From the NCBI GenBank assembly GCA_024691765.1, contig JAILNI010000029.1, positions 1 to 49,418 of the forward strand: DNA of 49,418 nucleotides, written 5' to 3'. The DNA comes from Bacteroidales bacterium (GTDB taxonomy: Bacteria > Bacteroidota > Bacteroidia > Bacteroidales > UBA932). Each line of letters opens with the position of its first letter. The stretch's first letter is position 1. A model generated the notes under the pieces. It saw only the letters and a program-made list of their open reading frames with translations, was not told the DNA's origin and searched no databases. Of the stretch, positions 16,505 to 26,375 are shown piece by piece. A program made the translations under genes and the position numbers.

Positions 16505-17299
16505 ATGCAACAGTATCTGGATATGCTGCGGGCGATACGCACGCAGGGAGTCATCAAGCAGGACCGCACGGGAACGGGCACGCAGAGCATTTTCGGCTGG
16601 CAGAGCCGCTACGACCTGCAGGCGGGATTCCCGCTTCTCACCACCAAGAAAGTCTTTTTGAGGGGCATCATACACGAGCTCCTCTGGTTCATAGCGGGAG
16701 ATACAAACATCAAGTATCTGCTGGACAACAATGTGCACATCTGGGACGAGTGGGCAGATGAGAACGGCGACCTCGGTCCGGTTTACGGGCACCAGTGGCG
16801 CAGCTGGCCGGCTCCCGACGGACGCAAGATCGACCAGCTCCGGAACGTCATAGAGACAATCAAGCGCAATCCGGATTCGCGAAGGCTCATAGTCTCCGCT
16901 TGGAATCCGGGAGAGGTCGACCAGATGGCCCTTCCTCCCTGCCACTGCCTCTTCCAGTTCTATGTGGCCGACGGCCGCCTCAGCTGCCAGCTTTACCAGC
17001 GCAGCGCCGACACCTTCCTGGGCGTTCCCTTCAACATAGCCTCGTATTCGCTGCTCACCATGATGATAGCGCAGGAATGCGGGCTTCAGCCGGGAGAGTT
17101 CATACACACGACGGGCGACACCCACATCTATCTCAACCATTTCAAGCAGGTGGACCTCCAGCTCACCCGCACCCCGAGGCCGCTTCCCACGATGAAGCTC
17201 AACCCCGACGTGAAGAGCGTGTTCGACTTCCGCATCGACGATTTCCAGCTGGAGGGCTATGATCCCTGGCCGGCCATCAAGGCCCCCGTGGCCGTATAA
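16505..17299 (+). CDS. thyA: Thymidylate synthase
   Basis: This cytoplasmic enzyme methylates dUMP to dTMP using methylene-tetrahydrofolate, which it oxidises to dihydrofolate. The 264 residues equal the E. coli enzyme length and align closely. The catalytic cysteine is C146 in [11 protein letters not shown]. Also seen are the phosphate-binding Arg in [18 protein letters not shown], and the folate/nucleotide segment [17 protein letters not shown]. It is first in a run thyA, TonB-dependent receptor, DUF4249, rnhB, with folA (which recycles its dihydrofolate product) 4 kb downstream. Confidence 0.98.
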   Translation: MQQYLDMLRAIRTQGVIKQDRTGTGTQSIFGWQSRYDLQAGFPLLTTKKVFLRGIIHELLWFIAGDTNIKYLLDNNVHIWDEWADENGDLGPVYGHQWRSWPAPDGRKIDQLRNVIETIKRNPDSRRLIVSAWNPGEVDQMALPPCHCLFQFYVADGRLSCQLYQRSADTFLGVPFNIASYSLLTMMIAQECGLQPGEFIHTTGDTHIYLNHFKQVDLQLTRTPRPLPTMKLNPDVKSVFDFRIDDFQLEGYDPWPAIKAPVAV

Positions 17300-17314
17300 G
17301 CCCGGCCGGTAAGC

Positions 17315-19741
17315 ATGAAACTGCCGCTCCGCAAGATCCTTTTCGCAGCCCTGCTTCTGGCAGGGCCCTTTGCATTTGCGCAGAAGGCGACCGTGAGCGG
17401 CTACATAACCGACGCCCAGACCGGAGAAACCCTCATAGGCGCAGGGGTGATCGAGGACGGCAAGGGCGCGGTAACGAACGCCTACGGCTTCTATACCCTC
17501 ACGCTCGCGAAAGGGCGGCACAGTCTTACATTCTCCTATGTGGGTTACGCCGAACAGGCGGTTGAGCTGGACCTCCGCAGGGACACTACGATAAATGTGG
17601 CCCTGCGCCCGGGAACGACCCTCAAGGGAGCAACCGTCATGGCAAGCAAGGACGCCGGAATAGAGAGCACCAAGATGAGCGCCATCGAACTCCCCATGCA
17701 GCTTATCAAGCACGCGCCGGTGCTTTTCGGGGAGCACGACGTGCTCAAGACCATACAGTTAATGCCGGGTGTGCAGAGCGGGGCCGAGGGGTTCAGCGGC
17801 ATCTACGTTCGCGGCGGCGGGCCGGAGGAGAACCTGCTGCTGCTCGACGGCATCCCCCTCTACAACGCGGAGCACCTGATGGGCATACTTTCTGTCTTCC
17901 AGCCGGAGGCGGTGAAGAAGGCCACTCTCTACAAGGGCAGCTTCCCCGCGAGGTATGGCGGCCGCATCTCCTCAATCATCGACATACGCACCAACGACGG
18001 CAACCTCAAGGAGTTCCACGGCAGCGTGGGGGTGAGCGCGCTGACGGACAAGGTGCATCTGGAAGGACCCGTCATCAAGGACAAGCTGGCCTTCAGCCTC
18101 AGCGGCAGGGCGCTCCACTCCTTCCTCTACACCCCCCTCATCCACAAGATGGCAGGCACCCCGGTGAACTACTACTTCTACGACCTGAACGCCAAGCTCG
18201 CATGGCGCATCTCCGACCGCGACCGGCTCTTCGCCAACTTCTACAACGGACGCGACATCTTCTACTACAAGGACGAGGGCGACGAGAGCGACTATTCTGA
18301 CTCCGAATACAGCACGAAGACCAGCAGCGCCGCGAGAATGGACATCAACTGGGGCAACACACTCGGCGGGCTGCGCTGGAACCACGTGTTCAGCAGCAAG
18401 CTCTTCTCCAACGCCACCCTCGCCTATACGCGCTACCGCATGCATGTGGGAATGGACATCATGTCCGAGCAGAGACAGAAAGACCTTAACACCGGAGTGG
18501 AGACCCGGATCAGCGACACTTTCCGCTTCGGCTACGAATCCGGCATGCGCGACCTTACGGCCAAGATGGACTTCGACTACACCCCGACACCCGAGCATCT
18601 GGTGAAGTTCGGGGCGGAGTACGTCTACCACACCTTCATCCCGGAGACCATAGGCGGCTACATGAAGGAGTACAACAGCGGGAACGTCTCGCAGAGCATC
18701 GACACCACCTTCAACGCTTCGGTCAACGACATCCTCAAAGGCCACGAGATAAGCGTTTACGCAGAGGACGACTTCACCGTCTGGGAGAGGCTGACGCTCA
18801 ACCCGGGCCTGCATGCGGCCTTCTTCCACACCCAGGGCACGCCCTACTGGAGCATAGAGCCGAGGATGAGCGCCAAGTACGACTTCGGGGCGGGCTTCTC
18901 GGCCAAGGCGGCCTATTCGCGCATGGCGCAGTACGTGCATCTGCTGTCACCCTCGTCCATCACCCTTCCGACCGACCTCTGGGTGCCGATTACCGACAGG
19001 ATCAGGCCAGTCACCTCCGACCAGGCGTCGCTGGGAGTCTACTGGAACGGCCTGAAGGGCTGGGAGTTCTCGCTGGAGGGCTACCTCAAATGGATGCACA
19101 ACATACTCGAGTACCGCGACGGCACCTCCTTCTTCGGGAACAGCGCCAACTGGCAGAACAACGTGGAGATGGGAGAGGGCTTCGCGCGCGGGGTCGAGCT
19201 CTTCGTGGAGAAGAAGACAGGGCGGGCCACCGGCTGGCTGGGGTACACCCTCGCATGGAGCGACCGCCGCTTCCCTGACGGCAGCATCAACGGGGGCGAA
19301 TGGTTCCCCTACCGCTACGACCGACGGCACAACGTGTCGCTGGTGTTCAACTACGACTTTGGCCACGGCCTCAACGCATCCGCCACCTGGACCTTCGCGT
19401 CGGGCAACACCATGACGCTTCCGGAAAGGCAGACGGTGGTGCTCACCCCGGACGGACGGCTGGTGCAGCAGAGCTATGTGTCGGGCCGCAACAACTACCG
19501 CCTGCCGCCTTCACACAGGCTGAACCTCGGGCTTTCCTGGACACGGCCGAAACGCCGCGGAGAGGCGGTCTGGGACCTTTCAGTCTACAACGCCTACAAC
19601 GCGATGAACCCGAACTTCGTGTTCTCGGACACTTATGAACTATATGATTCCGAAGGGAATATGGTGGACAGCGGAATCAGGCTGGAAAAGCTCACCATAC
19701 TCCCCTTCATACCCTCGATAGGATGGACAAGAAGCTTCTGA
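17315..19741 (+). CDS. TonB-dependent outer-membrane receptor with carboxypeptidase-like regulatory domain
   Basis: An outer-membrane transporter of 808 residues. A signal peptide (to about residue 22, FAFAQ) is followed by a CarboxypepD_reg-like domain (about 25-110: GYITDAQTGETLIGAGV), a plug domain (about 125-225: GIYVRGGGPEEN, LLLDGIPLYN, GSFPARYGG) and a 22-strand-type barrel ending in an aromatic residue (GWTRSF). It uses TonB energy to import a ligand. Pairing with a DUF4249 lipoprotein, overlapped by 19 nt, is a recurrent Bacteroidota arrangement distinct from SusC/SusD. The ligand is unknown. It lies 15 nt after thyA, apparently in the same transcript. Confidence 0.93.
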   Translation: MKLPLRKILFAALLLAGPFAFAQKATVSGYITDAQTGETLIGAGVIEDGKGAVTNAYGFYTLTLAKGRHSLTFSYVGYAEQAVELDLRRDTTINVALRPGTTLKGATVMASKDAGIESTKMSAIELPMQLIKHAPVLFGEHDVLKTIQLMPGVQSGAEGFSGIYVRGGGPEENLLLLDGIPLYNAEHLMGILSVFQPEAVKKATLYKGSFPARYGGRISSIIDIRTNDGNLKEFHGSVGVSALTDKVHLEGPVIKDKLAFSLSGRALHSFLYTPLIHKMAGTPVNYYFYDLNAKLAWRISDRDRLFANFYNGRDIFYYKDEGDESDYSDSEYSTKTSSAARMDINWGNTLGGLRWNHVFSSKLFSNATLAYTRYRMHVGMDIMSEQRQKDLNTGVETRISDTFRFGYESGMRDLTAKMDFDYTPTPEHLVKFGAEYVYHTFIPETIGGYMKEYNSGNVSQSIDTTFNASVNDILKGHEISVYAEDDFTVWERLTLNPGLHAAFFHTQGTPYWSIEPRMSAKYDFGAGFSAKAAYSRMAQYVHLLSPSSITLPTDLWVPITDRIRPVTSDQASLGVYWNGLKGWEFSLEGYLKWMHNILEYRDGTSFFGNSANWQNNVEMGEGFARGVELFVEKKTGRATGWLGYTLAWSDRRFPDGSINGGEWFPYRYDRRHNVSLVFNYDFGHGLNASATWTFASGNTMTLPERQTVVLTPDGRLVQQSYVSGRNNYRLPPSHRLNLGLSWTRPKRRGEAVWDLSVYNAYNAMNPNFVFSDTYELYDSEGNMVDSGIRLEKLTILPFIPSIGWTRSF

Positions 19742-20745
19742 CAGCCATACTGGCGCTGATTGCGGCGACCGGGTGCCTGAACGACCTGGCCTACACTCCG
19801 CGCGACACGGAGCCGATGCTGGTGATGAACTCCCTCATGACCGCCGGTGACGCTTCCCACGAGGTGTGGCTGGGGCTCAGCAGGCCGGGGACCGTAGATA
19901 CCCTGAAGGGGGCCGCATCCGTGCGCTATTCCATAAACGGAAGCGCTTACGCGGCGGCCGTGGAGCAGGAGGGGCGGCAAAGGCTGCGCCGCTTCGTGTT
20001 TGCCGGGCCGCTTTCCCCAGGAGACAGGGTGCGGCTGGAGGCTGAGTCCGGCAGTTACGGCGCTTCCGCCGAAGTGACCGTTCCATCCCTTCCGGTGCTG
20101 GGCGACATCGACACCCTCTCCGTCGGAGACTCCGCAGCGAGGCAGCTGGCCTTCCGCATAAGGATGACCGACAAGACCCCGGGGGCCGACTACTACTGCC
20201 TCGGAATCATCTGCAACTCCCAGATAGAGTTCTTCAAGACGGGAGCGTCAGTGGGAACGGCCGAGTTCTCCCGGCTCTGCCCGCTCGATACCGGCGAAGA
20301 CCTCGTACTCTCGGAAGAGAACATCGCCGCGGCCAACATGGATTCCATGTTCGACATCGGCACCCCCAACCGCTTCGGGGCCTTCTTCGACAGCCAGTTC
20401 GACTGCGCTTCCGTCGTCCTCAAACCCAAGGTGAACAAGTGGGAGCTGCGCAGCTGGTATGTGGAAACCTTTTTGGATTATGACAGCGTGTACGTGAAGC
20501 CCGTGCTGAGGGTGGACCTTTCGCATATAGACGTGCGCCACTACTACTACCTGAAGGCCCTCAACTCTCTCGAGAGCGGCACGTCCGACCTGGTGCTCGA
20601 GGAGATAGCCATTCCCGACAACGTGGACGGCGGAATAGGGTTCGTGGGTATATCCAACACCGTTTCGAGGGAGTTGCCCCTCGAGCCTTACGGCAGACCC
20701 GCCCGTTATTATGAAGATGACAGCGATGAGCTCCCCGGAACATAG
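19723..20745 (+). CDS. DUF4249 family lipoprotein
   Basis: A protein of 340 residues with a signal peptide and lipobox AATGC (Cys18). The following region (TEPMLVMNSLMTAGD, then beta-rich repeats) matches DUF4249, a family encoded beside TonB-dependent receptors and presumed to sit on the surface as the receptor's partner. It overlaps the receptor gene by 19 nt and the rnhB start by up to 35 nt. There is no biochemical function known for the family. Confidence 0.88.
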   Translation: MDKKLLTAILALIAATGCLNDLAYTPRDTEPMLVMNSLMTAGDASHEVWLGLSRPGTVDTLKGAASVRYSINGSAYAAAVEQEGRQRLRRFVFAGPLSPGDRVRLEAESGSYGASAEVTVPSLPVLGDIDTLSVGDSAARQLAFRIRMTDKTPGADYYCLGIICNSQIEFFKTGASVGTAEFSRLCPLDTGEDLVLSEENIAAANMDSMFDIGTPNRFGAFFDSQFDCASVVLKPKVNKWELRSWYVETFLDYDSVYVKPVLRVDLSHIDVRHYYYLKALNSLESGTSDLVLEEIAIPDNVDGGIGFVGISNTVSRELPLEPYGRPARYYEDDSDELPGT

Positions 20746-21343
20746 CGGACTGCTCGCCCGCATGCATCCGGGGGTCGTCGAAGCCGGGTGCGACGAGGCC
20801 GGACGCGGACCGCTCGCAGGGCCGGTGTTCGCCGCAGCGGTGGTGCTGCCGGAGGGGTTCTCAGACCCGCGCCTCAACGACTCCAAGCAGATGAACGAGC
20901 GCGACCGCGATGCCCTGCGGGAAATCATAGAACGCGATGCCCTCGCATGGGCGGTGGAGGCCGTTTCGGCGGAAGAGATCGACCGCCTGAACATACTCTG
21001 GGCCTCGGTGACGGGGATGCAGAGGGCTGTGCTGAAGCTAGCCGTGAAGCCAGAGTGGCTGCTGGTGGACGGGAACAAATGGCGCCCGCTCAAGGGCTAC
21101 CAGGCGGTTACAGTAGTGCACGGCGACGCCACCTACGCCTCCATTGCCGCAGCTTCGGTGCTGGCCAAGACCCATCGCGACGAGTATATGCGAAGGCTTT
21201 CGGAGGAGTTCCCCCAATATGGCTGGGACCGCAACTTCGGCTATCCCACGCCGGAGCACATCGAGGCCATACGCCGCTTCGGCCTGACGCCGCATCACCG
21301 CAAATCCTTCCACCCCAGGGCTTTGGAACCATCATTATTCTGA
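20711..21343 (+). CDS. rnhB: Ribonuclease HII
   Basis: This enzyme removes ribonucleotides and RNA primers from RNA/DNA hybrids. The 210 residues show the catalytic acidic set: EAGCDEAGRGPLAG (Asp and Glu of the DEAGRGP motif), LNDSKQMNERDRD, and LLVDGNKW. The C-terminal HRKSFHP segment is also typical. In-frame ATGs at 20711, 20717 and 20726 precede the conserved core; all overlap the DUF4249 gene, so the two are translationally linked. Confidence 0.95.
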   Translation: MKMTAMSSPEHSGLLARMHPGVVEAGCDEAGRGPLAGPVFAAAVVLPEGFSDPRLNDSKQMNERDRDALREIIERDALAWAVEAVSAEEIDRLNILWASVTGMQRAVLKLAVKPEWLLVDGNKWRPLKGYQAVTVVHGDATYASIAAASVLAKTHRDEYMRRLSEEFPQYGWDRNFGYPTPEHIEAIRRFGLTPHHRKSFHPRALEPSLF

Positions 21344-21352
21344 TTATCTTTG
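21322..21352 (+). promoter_or_regulatory. folA: Bacteroidota promoter (-33 TTTG, -7 TATCTTTG) for folA
   Basis: TTTG at 21322-21325 and TATCTTTG at 21345-21352 are 19 nt apart, the spacing described for the Bacteroidota primary sigma factor. The -7 box ends 7 nt before the folA ATG. The -33 box lies in the end of rnhB, so folA can be transcribed separately from the upstream genes. Confidence 0.65.
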
Positions 21353-21359
21353 CATCCGT

Positions 21360-21848
21360 ATGGAAAAATGTCTCATAGTGGCTATAGCCGACAACAACGC
21401 GATAGGCGTCAAGGGACAGCTGCCCTGGCATCTGAGCGAAGACCTTAAATACTTCAAGCGCAAGACCAAGGGGCACCCTGTCATCATGGGCCGCACCACC
21501 TATTTCTCGCTGCCGTTCAGGCCGCTTCCGGGGCGAAAGAACATAGTGCTCAACCTCGGCGGAGACCCCATTCCGGAGGTGATCTGCGTGAACTCCTTCG
21601 ATGAGGCCTATGCCGCGGTGAAGCCGGCGCGCAAATGCTTCATTATGGGAGGCGCGTCCGTCTACAGGGCCGCCATGCCGGACATGGACACCCTCTACAT
21701 CACCCATGTGCACACCGTGGTTGAGGGAGCCGACGCTTTCTTCCCGGAGATTGACCCCAAAGTCTGGCGGGCCAGCTGGAAGAGCCGCATGCACCGCGAC
21801 GAGGCCACGGGATTCGAGTATCAGTTCGTAATCTACCGTAGGAAATAA
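21360..21848 (+). CDS. folA: Dihydrofolate reductase
   Basis: This enzyme reduces dihydrofolate to tetrahydrofolate with NADPH, regenerating the cofactor used up by ThyA. The 162 residues fit the family. Seen are IVAIADNNAIGVKGQLPWHL, the acidic substrate residue in SEDLKYFK (Asp28), GHPVIMGRTTY and the NADPH loop CFIMGGASVY. Its stop shares one base with the start of the symporter gene, so the two are coupled. Confidence 0.97.
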   Translation: MEKCLIVAIADNNAIGVKGQLPWHLSEDLKYFKRKTKGHPVIMGRTTYFSLPFRPLPGRKNIVLNLGGDPIPEVICVNSFDEAYAAVKPARKCFIMGGASVYRAAMPDMDTLYITHVHTVVEGADAFFPEIDPKVWRASWKSRMHRDEATGFEYQFVIYRRK

Positions 21849-23134
21849 TGGCAGGCGGAAGGGGTGCTTTCAATTCGCGTTTCGTGGCGGTGATGGCCCT
21901 CGCGGGCAGCGCCATAGGCCTCGGCAACATCTGGCGCTTCCCCTATATGGTGGGGCAGCACGGAGGCGCGGCTTTCATCCTTGTATATATAGTCTGCAGT
22001 CTTTTCATATCCCTTCCCGTATTCTTCGCCGAGGGGATACTCGGCAAAAGCACCCGTCTGGGCACCTTCGGAGCTCTCAAGAAAACGGCTCCCAAGTGGC
22101 GCTGGGCGGGTTATATGGGCGTACTCGCCGCCTTCGTGATTACCTCTTATTATAGCGTGGTGGGCGGCTGGAGCCTGGATTATTTCGTGCGCTCGCTGTC
22201 CGGTGGCTTCCGCGGCTTGAGCTTCGCGGATTCGGCCGGCGTTTTCAGCGACATGACCTCCTCCACGGTCGAAGTGCTGGCGGGGTTCGTCATCTTCCTC
22301 GGGCTAAGCGCTTTGATAGTGCTGGCCGGAGTAGACAAAGGCATAGGCGCCTTTTCCAAGGTGATGATGCCTCTGCTCTTCGTGATGATAGTCGTGATAG
22401 TGGTGCACTCGCTCTCGCTTCCCGGCGCCCGCGACGGACTCGACTATCTGCTTAAACCCGACTTTTCCAAACTTGACGGGCCGGCCATAGCGGCAGCCCT
22501 CGGGCAGAGCTTCTTCTCGCTTTCGCTCGGAGTGGGCTGCGTGCTCACCTATTCCTCTTATGTAAAGGAAGGGGAGAACCTCATGGCCACCGGACTCTGG
22601 ACCGCCCTGTTCGATACCGTCTTCGCCCTCCTGGCGGGCTTCGCCGTGATGCCGGCCGTGTTCTCTGTGCAGGGGCTGGAGCCCGGAGCAGGGCCCTCGC
22701 TGGTGTTTGAAACCCTTCCGGTGGTGTTCTCGCGCATGAACCCGGTGGTGCCGGTCATCTTCTTCCTGGCGGTGCTGGTGGCCGCCCTCACCTCGTCCAT
22801 ATCTATGTTCGAAGAGGTGGCCGCATGGCTGATAGACGAAAAGGGAGTCAGCCGCAAAAAAGCCGTACTGCTCGTGTTCCTCGCGGCCCTCGGCCTTGGC
22901 AGCGTATGCGCCCTCGTTCCGCGGGTGTTCAGCGCCTGTGACTTCGCAACAAGCAATATCTTCATGACGCTCGGAGCCCTTGTGTTCGTGCTGGTGGTCG
23001 GCTGGATGATGCCGAAACCCGCCGCCCGGAAGGAGCTCTCGAGCGGCGGAGTATTCTTCGATATTATCTGGTTCTTCCTCAAGTGGGTGTGCCCGGTCGC
23101 CATAGTGGCGATAATGGTCACTAACCTGCTTTAG
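21848..23134 (+). CDS. Neurotransmitter:sodium symporter (SNF) family transporter
   Basis: An inner-membrane secondary transporter of 428 residues with about eleven hydrophobic helices. The N-terminal helix carries the family signature GSAIGLGNIWRFPYMVG (about 18-34), which forms the sodium and substrate sites in LeuT-type proteins. Bacterial members import amino acids with sodium; the substrate here is not predictable. It overlaps folA by 1 nt and the convergent ychF by 4 nt. Confidence 0.93.
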   Translation: MAGGRGAFNSRFVAVMALAGSAIGLGNIWRFPYMVGQHGGAAFILVYIVCSLFISLPVFFAEGILGKSTRLGTFGALKKTAPKWRWAGYMGVLAAFVITSYYSVVGGWSLDYFVRSLSGGFRGLSFADSAGVFSDMTSSTVEVLAGFVIFLGLSALIVLAGVDKGIGAFSKVMMPLLFVMIVVIVVHSLSLPGARDGLDYLLKPDFSKLDGPAIAAALGQSFFSLSLGVGCVLTYSSYVKEGENLMATGLWTALFDTVFALLAGFAVMPAVFSVQGLEPGAGPSLVFETLPVVFSRMNPVVPVIFFLAVLVAALTSSISMFEEVAAWLIDEKGVSRKKAVLLVFLAALGLGSVCALVPRVFSACDFATSNIFMTLGALVFVLVVGWMMPKPAARKELSSGGVFFDIIWFFLKWVCPVAIVAIMVTNLL

Positions 23135-24231
23135 ACGTTGAAGAGGAAGTGCATGATGTCGCCGTCCTGCACTACGTAATCCTTTCCTTCAGTGGCAAGC
23201 TTTCCCGCCGCGCGGCAGGCGGCTTCGGTTTTCAGGGCGACGAAGTCGTCGTACTTGATGACCTCGGCGCGTATGAAACCCTTTTCGAAATCGGTGTGTA
23301 TGACTCCCGCGGCCTTCGGGGCCTTGTCACCCACGTGTATGGTCCACGCGCGGCACTCGTCGGCTCCTGCGGTGAAGAAGGTCTGAAGGCCCAGCAGGCG
23401 GTAGGCTCCCTGGATGAGGCGAACCACTCCCGATTCCTCCAGCCCGAGGTCGTCGAGGAACATCTTGCGCTCCTCGAAATCCTCTATCTCGGCTATCTCT
23501 GCCTCGGTCTTTGCGGCTATCACCAGGATGCCGGCGTTCTCTTCCTTGACCGCCTCGCGGACTGCCTCCACATAGGCGTTGCCCTTCGCGGCCGAGGCCT
23601 CGTCCACGTTGCAGACGTAGAGTACGGGCTTGTTTGTGAGCAGGAAGAGGTTCCTTGCGATGGCCTCCTCCTCTTCGTTCTGCAGGGCCACGCTGCGGCA
23701 GCTCTTTCCGGCCTCCAGGGCCGCCTTGTAGCGGCCCAGCAAGTCCGCCAGCTTCCTGGCGTCCTTGTCGCCTGCTTTCGCAGCCTTGTCGGCCTTCCCC
23801 AGACGCGCCTCGACACTCTCGAGGTCCTTTATCTGGAGCTCCAGGTCCACCACCTCCTTGTCGCGCACCGGATCCACGCTTCCGTCGACGTGCACCACGT
23901 TGCCGTCGTCGAAGCAGCGGAGCACGTGCAGTATGGCGTCACACTCGCGTATGTTGGCAAGGAACTGGTTGCCGAGGCCTTCGCCCCGGCTGGCTCCACG
24001 CACCAGGCCCGCTATGTCCACGATGTCCACAGTGGCCGGGATGGTACGCTGTGGTTTGCAGATTTCGCTCAGGACATCGAGCCTGCGGTCGGGCACGTTC
24101 GTGCTGCCCAGATTGGGCTCAATAGTGCAGAACGGGAAGTTTGCGGCCTGCGCCCTTCCCGAACTTACACAATTGAAAAGCGTGGATTTGCCCACATTGG
24201 GCAGTCCCACTATTCCGCACTTGAGACCCAC
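23131..24231 (-). CDS. ychF: Redox-regulated ATPase YchF (Obg-like)
   Basis: An OBG-family P-loop protein of 366 residues that prefers ATP and associates with ribosomes. Motifs: G1 GLPNVGKSTLFN (8-19), G3 DIAGLVRGAS, the G4-position segment NVDE, a coiled-coil insertion (about 125-200), and a C-terminal TGS domain (GDKAPKAAGVIHTDFEKGF). The start is GTG, sharing one base with the ppiD stop (TAGTG), so the genes are coupled. It is the last gene of a long minus-strand series. Confidence 0.96.
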   Translation of the reverse strand: MGLKCGIVGLPNVGKSTLFNCVSSGRAQAANFPFCTIEPNLGSTNVPDRRLDVLSEICKPQRTIPATVDIVDIAGLVRGASRGEGLGNQFLANIRECDAILHVLRCFDDGNVVHVDGSVDPVRDKEVVDLELQIKDLESVEARLGKADKAAKAGDKDARKLADLLGRYKAALEAGKSCRSVALQNEEEEAIARNLFLLTNKPVLYVCNVDEASAAKGNAYVEAVREAVKEENAGILVIAAKTEAEIAEIEDFEERKMFLDDLGLEESGVVRLIQGAYRLLGLQTFFTAGADECRAWTIHVGDKAPKAAGVIHTDFEKGFIRAEVIKYDDFVALKTEAACRAAGKLATEGKDYVVQDGDIMHFLFNV

Positions 24232-26318
24232 TAGAAGAACCTCTCGCGGTTATCCTTCACCTCAGCTATGCGGCTCATGACAGGCAGCACCATCTGGGTG
24301 GAATACTGGGCCTTCTGGGAAGCCTGCTGCAGGGCATCCTCTTCGGTGAAGAAGCTGCCGGTCTCGCGGGAATTCACCCTCACGATGTAGGTTCCCATTC
24401 CGCCTGCGACGGGTGCTGACACCACGCCGTCCTCAGCTGCGAACGCCGCTCCGGCAAGGGCCGGGTCGATGCCGCGCGAAGAAGTGGTGGAGAAAGACAT
24501 CGCAGCCTCGTTGGTGATGCTCACGCCGAGGGCCTCAGCCATCTGCTCGAGGGTCTCGAGACCTTCGACCTTGGCAGCGACCTCCGCGGTCTTCACCTTG
24601 CGGAGCTTCTCGAAGTAGAGCCTCTGGCGTATGCCCTGGGCCACCTCGTCGAGAGGCTTCACGCCTTCCTTGTGCACTTCCTTGACGGCGGTGATGAAGA
24701 AGTACTTGTTGTTGACGGTGATGATGTTGGAGGCGTGTCCCTTCTTTGCATCGAAGATCCAGCGGGTGACCTCCTTGGCCTGGTCCACAGAACCGTAGGA
24801 CGAGGTGCCCTCGTTCACGTTCATCTGGTGGGAATACACGCCGAGGGAGTCGACCGCGGCCTTGTAACCCTCGTAGGTCTTGCCTGCGATGGAGGAGAAG
24901 CGGTTGGCCTGTGAGTAGTACTTTCCGAAAGTCTCCTTGCTGGCGATTGCACCCTTCTCGAAGATAGCCACCTGCTTCTTGGCGACGGGGGCGGTGCGCT
25001 TGCTCACCATCACGACATGGGTGCCGTACTGGGTGTTGACGATATAGGGATCGTTGATCTTCGCGGTTATCACGCTCTCGAGGCCGGGAATCATGTAGCT
25101 CTGGGTCATCCAGCCGATGTTGCCGAGCTGGCCGTCGTCCATGGAGTTCTTGTCGAAGGAATACTCGGCTGCGAGGGCTGCGAAATTGCCGCCCCTGCGG
25201 AGCTTTGCGAGCACTTCCTCGGCGGTAGCCTTGGCGTCGTTGCCCTGGAGCAGGATGTGCTTTACGTACACCGAGTCGGGGATGTTGGCGCTGGCCATCA
25301 CGCGGACGGAGTAGAAGGTGTTGTCGTCCTCGAAGACGGGCGACGGGGCGCTGCCGCGGGTGCTGAACACATAGTCGTTCACCTGGCGGTTGATGCTGTT
25401 GAGCTCACCGGCCTTGTACCAGCGGTTGCTGAGCTGGCGGTCGGAGTTGCGCATCAGGAAAGCCTTCATGTTGGTGGTGGCGCCGAACTCGTCGTAAACG
25501 GCGGTTATCTTCTCGTTGGCGGCGGCTACGTCCTCAGCCGAGGGAACGACCTCGAACACCACGTATTCGATGTCGCGGTTGGCCTTCTGCTCGTAGAAAT
25601 CCTTATGGGCCTTGTAGTACTTCTTGATTTCGCTCTTGGAAACCACCACGGCGCTGTCGTCCTGGTAAGGATAAGTCACGCAGAGGTAATCCACGTTCGC
25701 GGTGGTGTTGTTCTTCGCCATGAGGTCGGCCTTCTCGATGTCGTTCAGGTAGGCCGAAGCGGTGAAGAGGGCACCGTACTTGGTGTAGTACTGCTGGTTG
25801 TTCACTGTTGTCTGGAGATAGTTCCAGAAGGTCTGCAGACGGCCGCTCTCGTCGGCGGGAACCTGGTTCTGCACGAAGTCCACGAGCACCTGAGGGTCGT
25901 ATCCGTCCGGGCCGCCGAAGGTCTGGAGGATGACGGGCGACGGGTTGTCGCCGGTGGTGAGGTCGAGAAGCTCGGCGCTGCCGACGGTGATGCCGGCCTC
26001 CTTCGCGTTCTTCACGAAGAGATACTTGTCTACGAGGTCCTGCCATGCGGCGTCGCGAATCTGCCTCTGCTCCTGGTCGCTGTGCGCGCTGGTGCCGGAG
26101 GTGACCTCCCTTATCGTGGTGAAACGCTCGACCTGCTCCTGATAGTCGGTGTAGCGAATGGCGCGGCCTGCTATCTTGCCCACGTCATACTTGCTTGACA
26201 TGCCCTGCATTGCGCTCTGGAGGGTTCCGGGGTCGATAATGAACGAAAGAAGAGCCAGTGCGATGATGATGGAAATCGCCAGGCCGAATTTTACACGGAT
26301 TTTTTCAAGTACCGCCAT
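24231..26318 (-). CDS. ppiD: SurA/PpiD-type peptidylprolyl isomerase, membrane-anchored
   Basis: A periplasmic folding factor of 695 residues. An N-terminal transmembrane anchor (about 11-30, AISIIIALALLSFII) is followed by a SurA_N-like chaperone region and one parvulin domain (about 353-436: YVKHILLQG, GGNFAALAAEYSFD, GQLGNIGWM, YGTHVVMV). A second, degenerate parvulin-like region may lie further on. PpiD and SurA assist outer-membrane protein folding, fitting the neighbouring lptC and barrel genes. A 57-bp AT-rich gap separates it from lptC. Confidence 0.9.
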   Translation of the reverse strand: MAVLEKIRVKFGLAISIIIALALLSFIIDPGTLQSAMQGMSSKYDVGKIAGRAIRYTDYQEQVERFTTIREVTSGTSAHSDQEQRQIRDAAWQDLVDKYLFVKNAKEAGITVGSAELLDLTTGDNPSPVILQTFGGPDGYDPQVLVDFVQNQVPADESGRLQTFWNYLQTTVNNQQYYTKYGALFTASAYLNDIEKADLMAKNNTTANVDYLCVTYPYQDDSAVVVSKSEIKKYYKAHKDFYEQKANRDIEYVVFEVVPSAEDVAAANEKITAVYDEFGATTNMKAFLMRNSDRQLSNRWYKAGELNSINRQVNDYVFSTRGSAPSPVFEDDNTFYSVRVMASANIPDSVYVKHILLQGNDAKATAEEVLAKLRRGGNFAALAAEYSFDKNSMDDGQLGNIGWMTQSYMIPGLESVITAKINDPYIVNTQYGTHVVMVSKRTAPVAKKQVAIFEKGAIASKETFGKYYSQANRFSSIAGKTYEGYKAAVDSLGVYSHQMNVNEGTSSYGSVDQAKEVTRWIFDAKKGHASNIITVNNKYFFITAVKEVHKEGVKPLDEVAQGIRQRLYFEKLRKVKTAEVAAKVEGLETLEQMAEALGVSITNEAAMSFSTTSSRGIDPALAGAAFAAEDGVVSAPVAGGMGTYIVRVNSRETGSFFTEEDALQQASQKAQYSTQMVLPVMSRIAEVKDNRERFF

Positions 26319-26375
26319 AGTATGGTTAGAATTTTAATTAATAATCAAATGGACCGCGAATTTAGCAATTCTTTT

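Noticed and set aside
23149..26198. Long plus-strand open frames opposite ychF and ppiD
   Set aside because: They are antisense shadows of well-supported genes with Val/Leu/His-rich translations typical of such artefacts.
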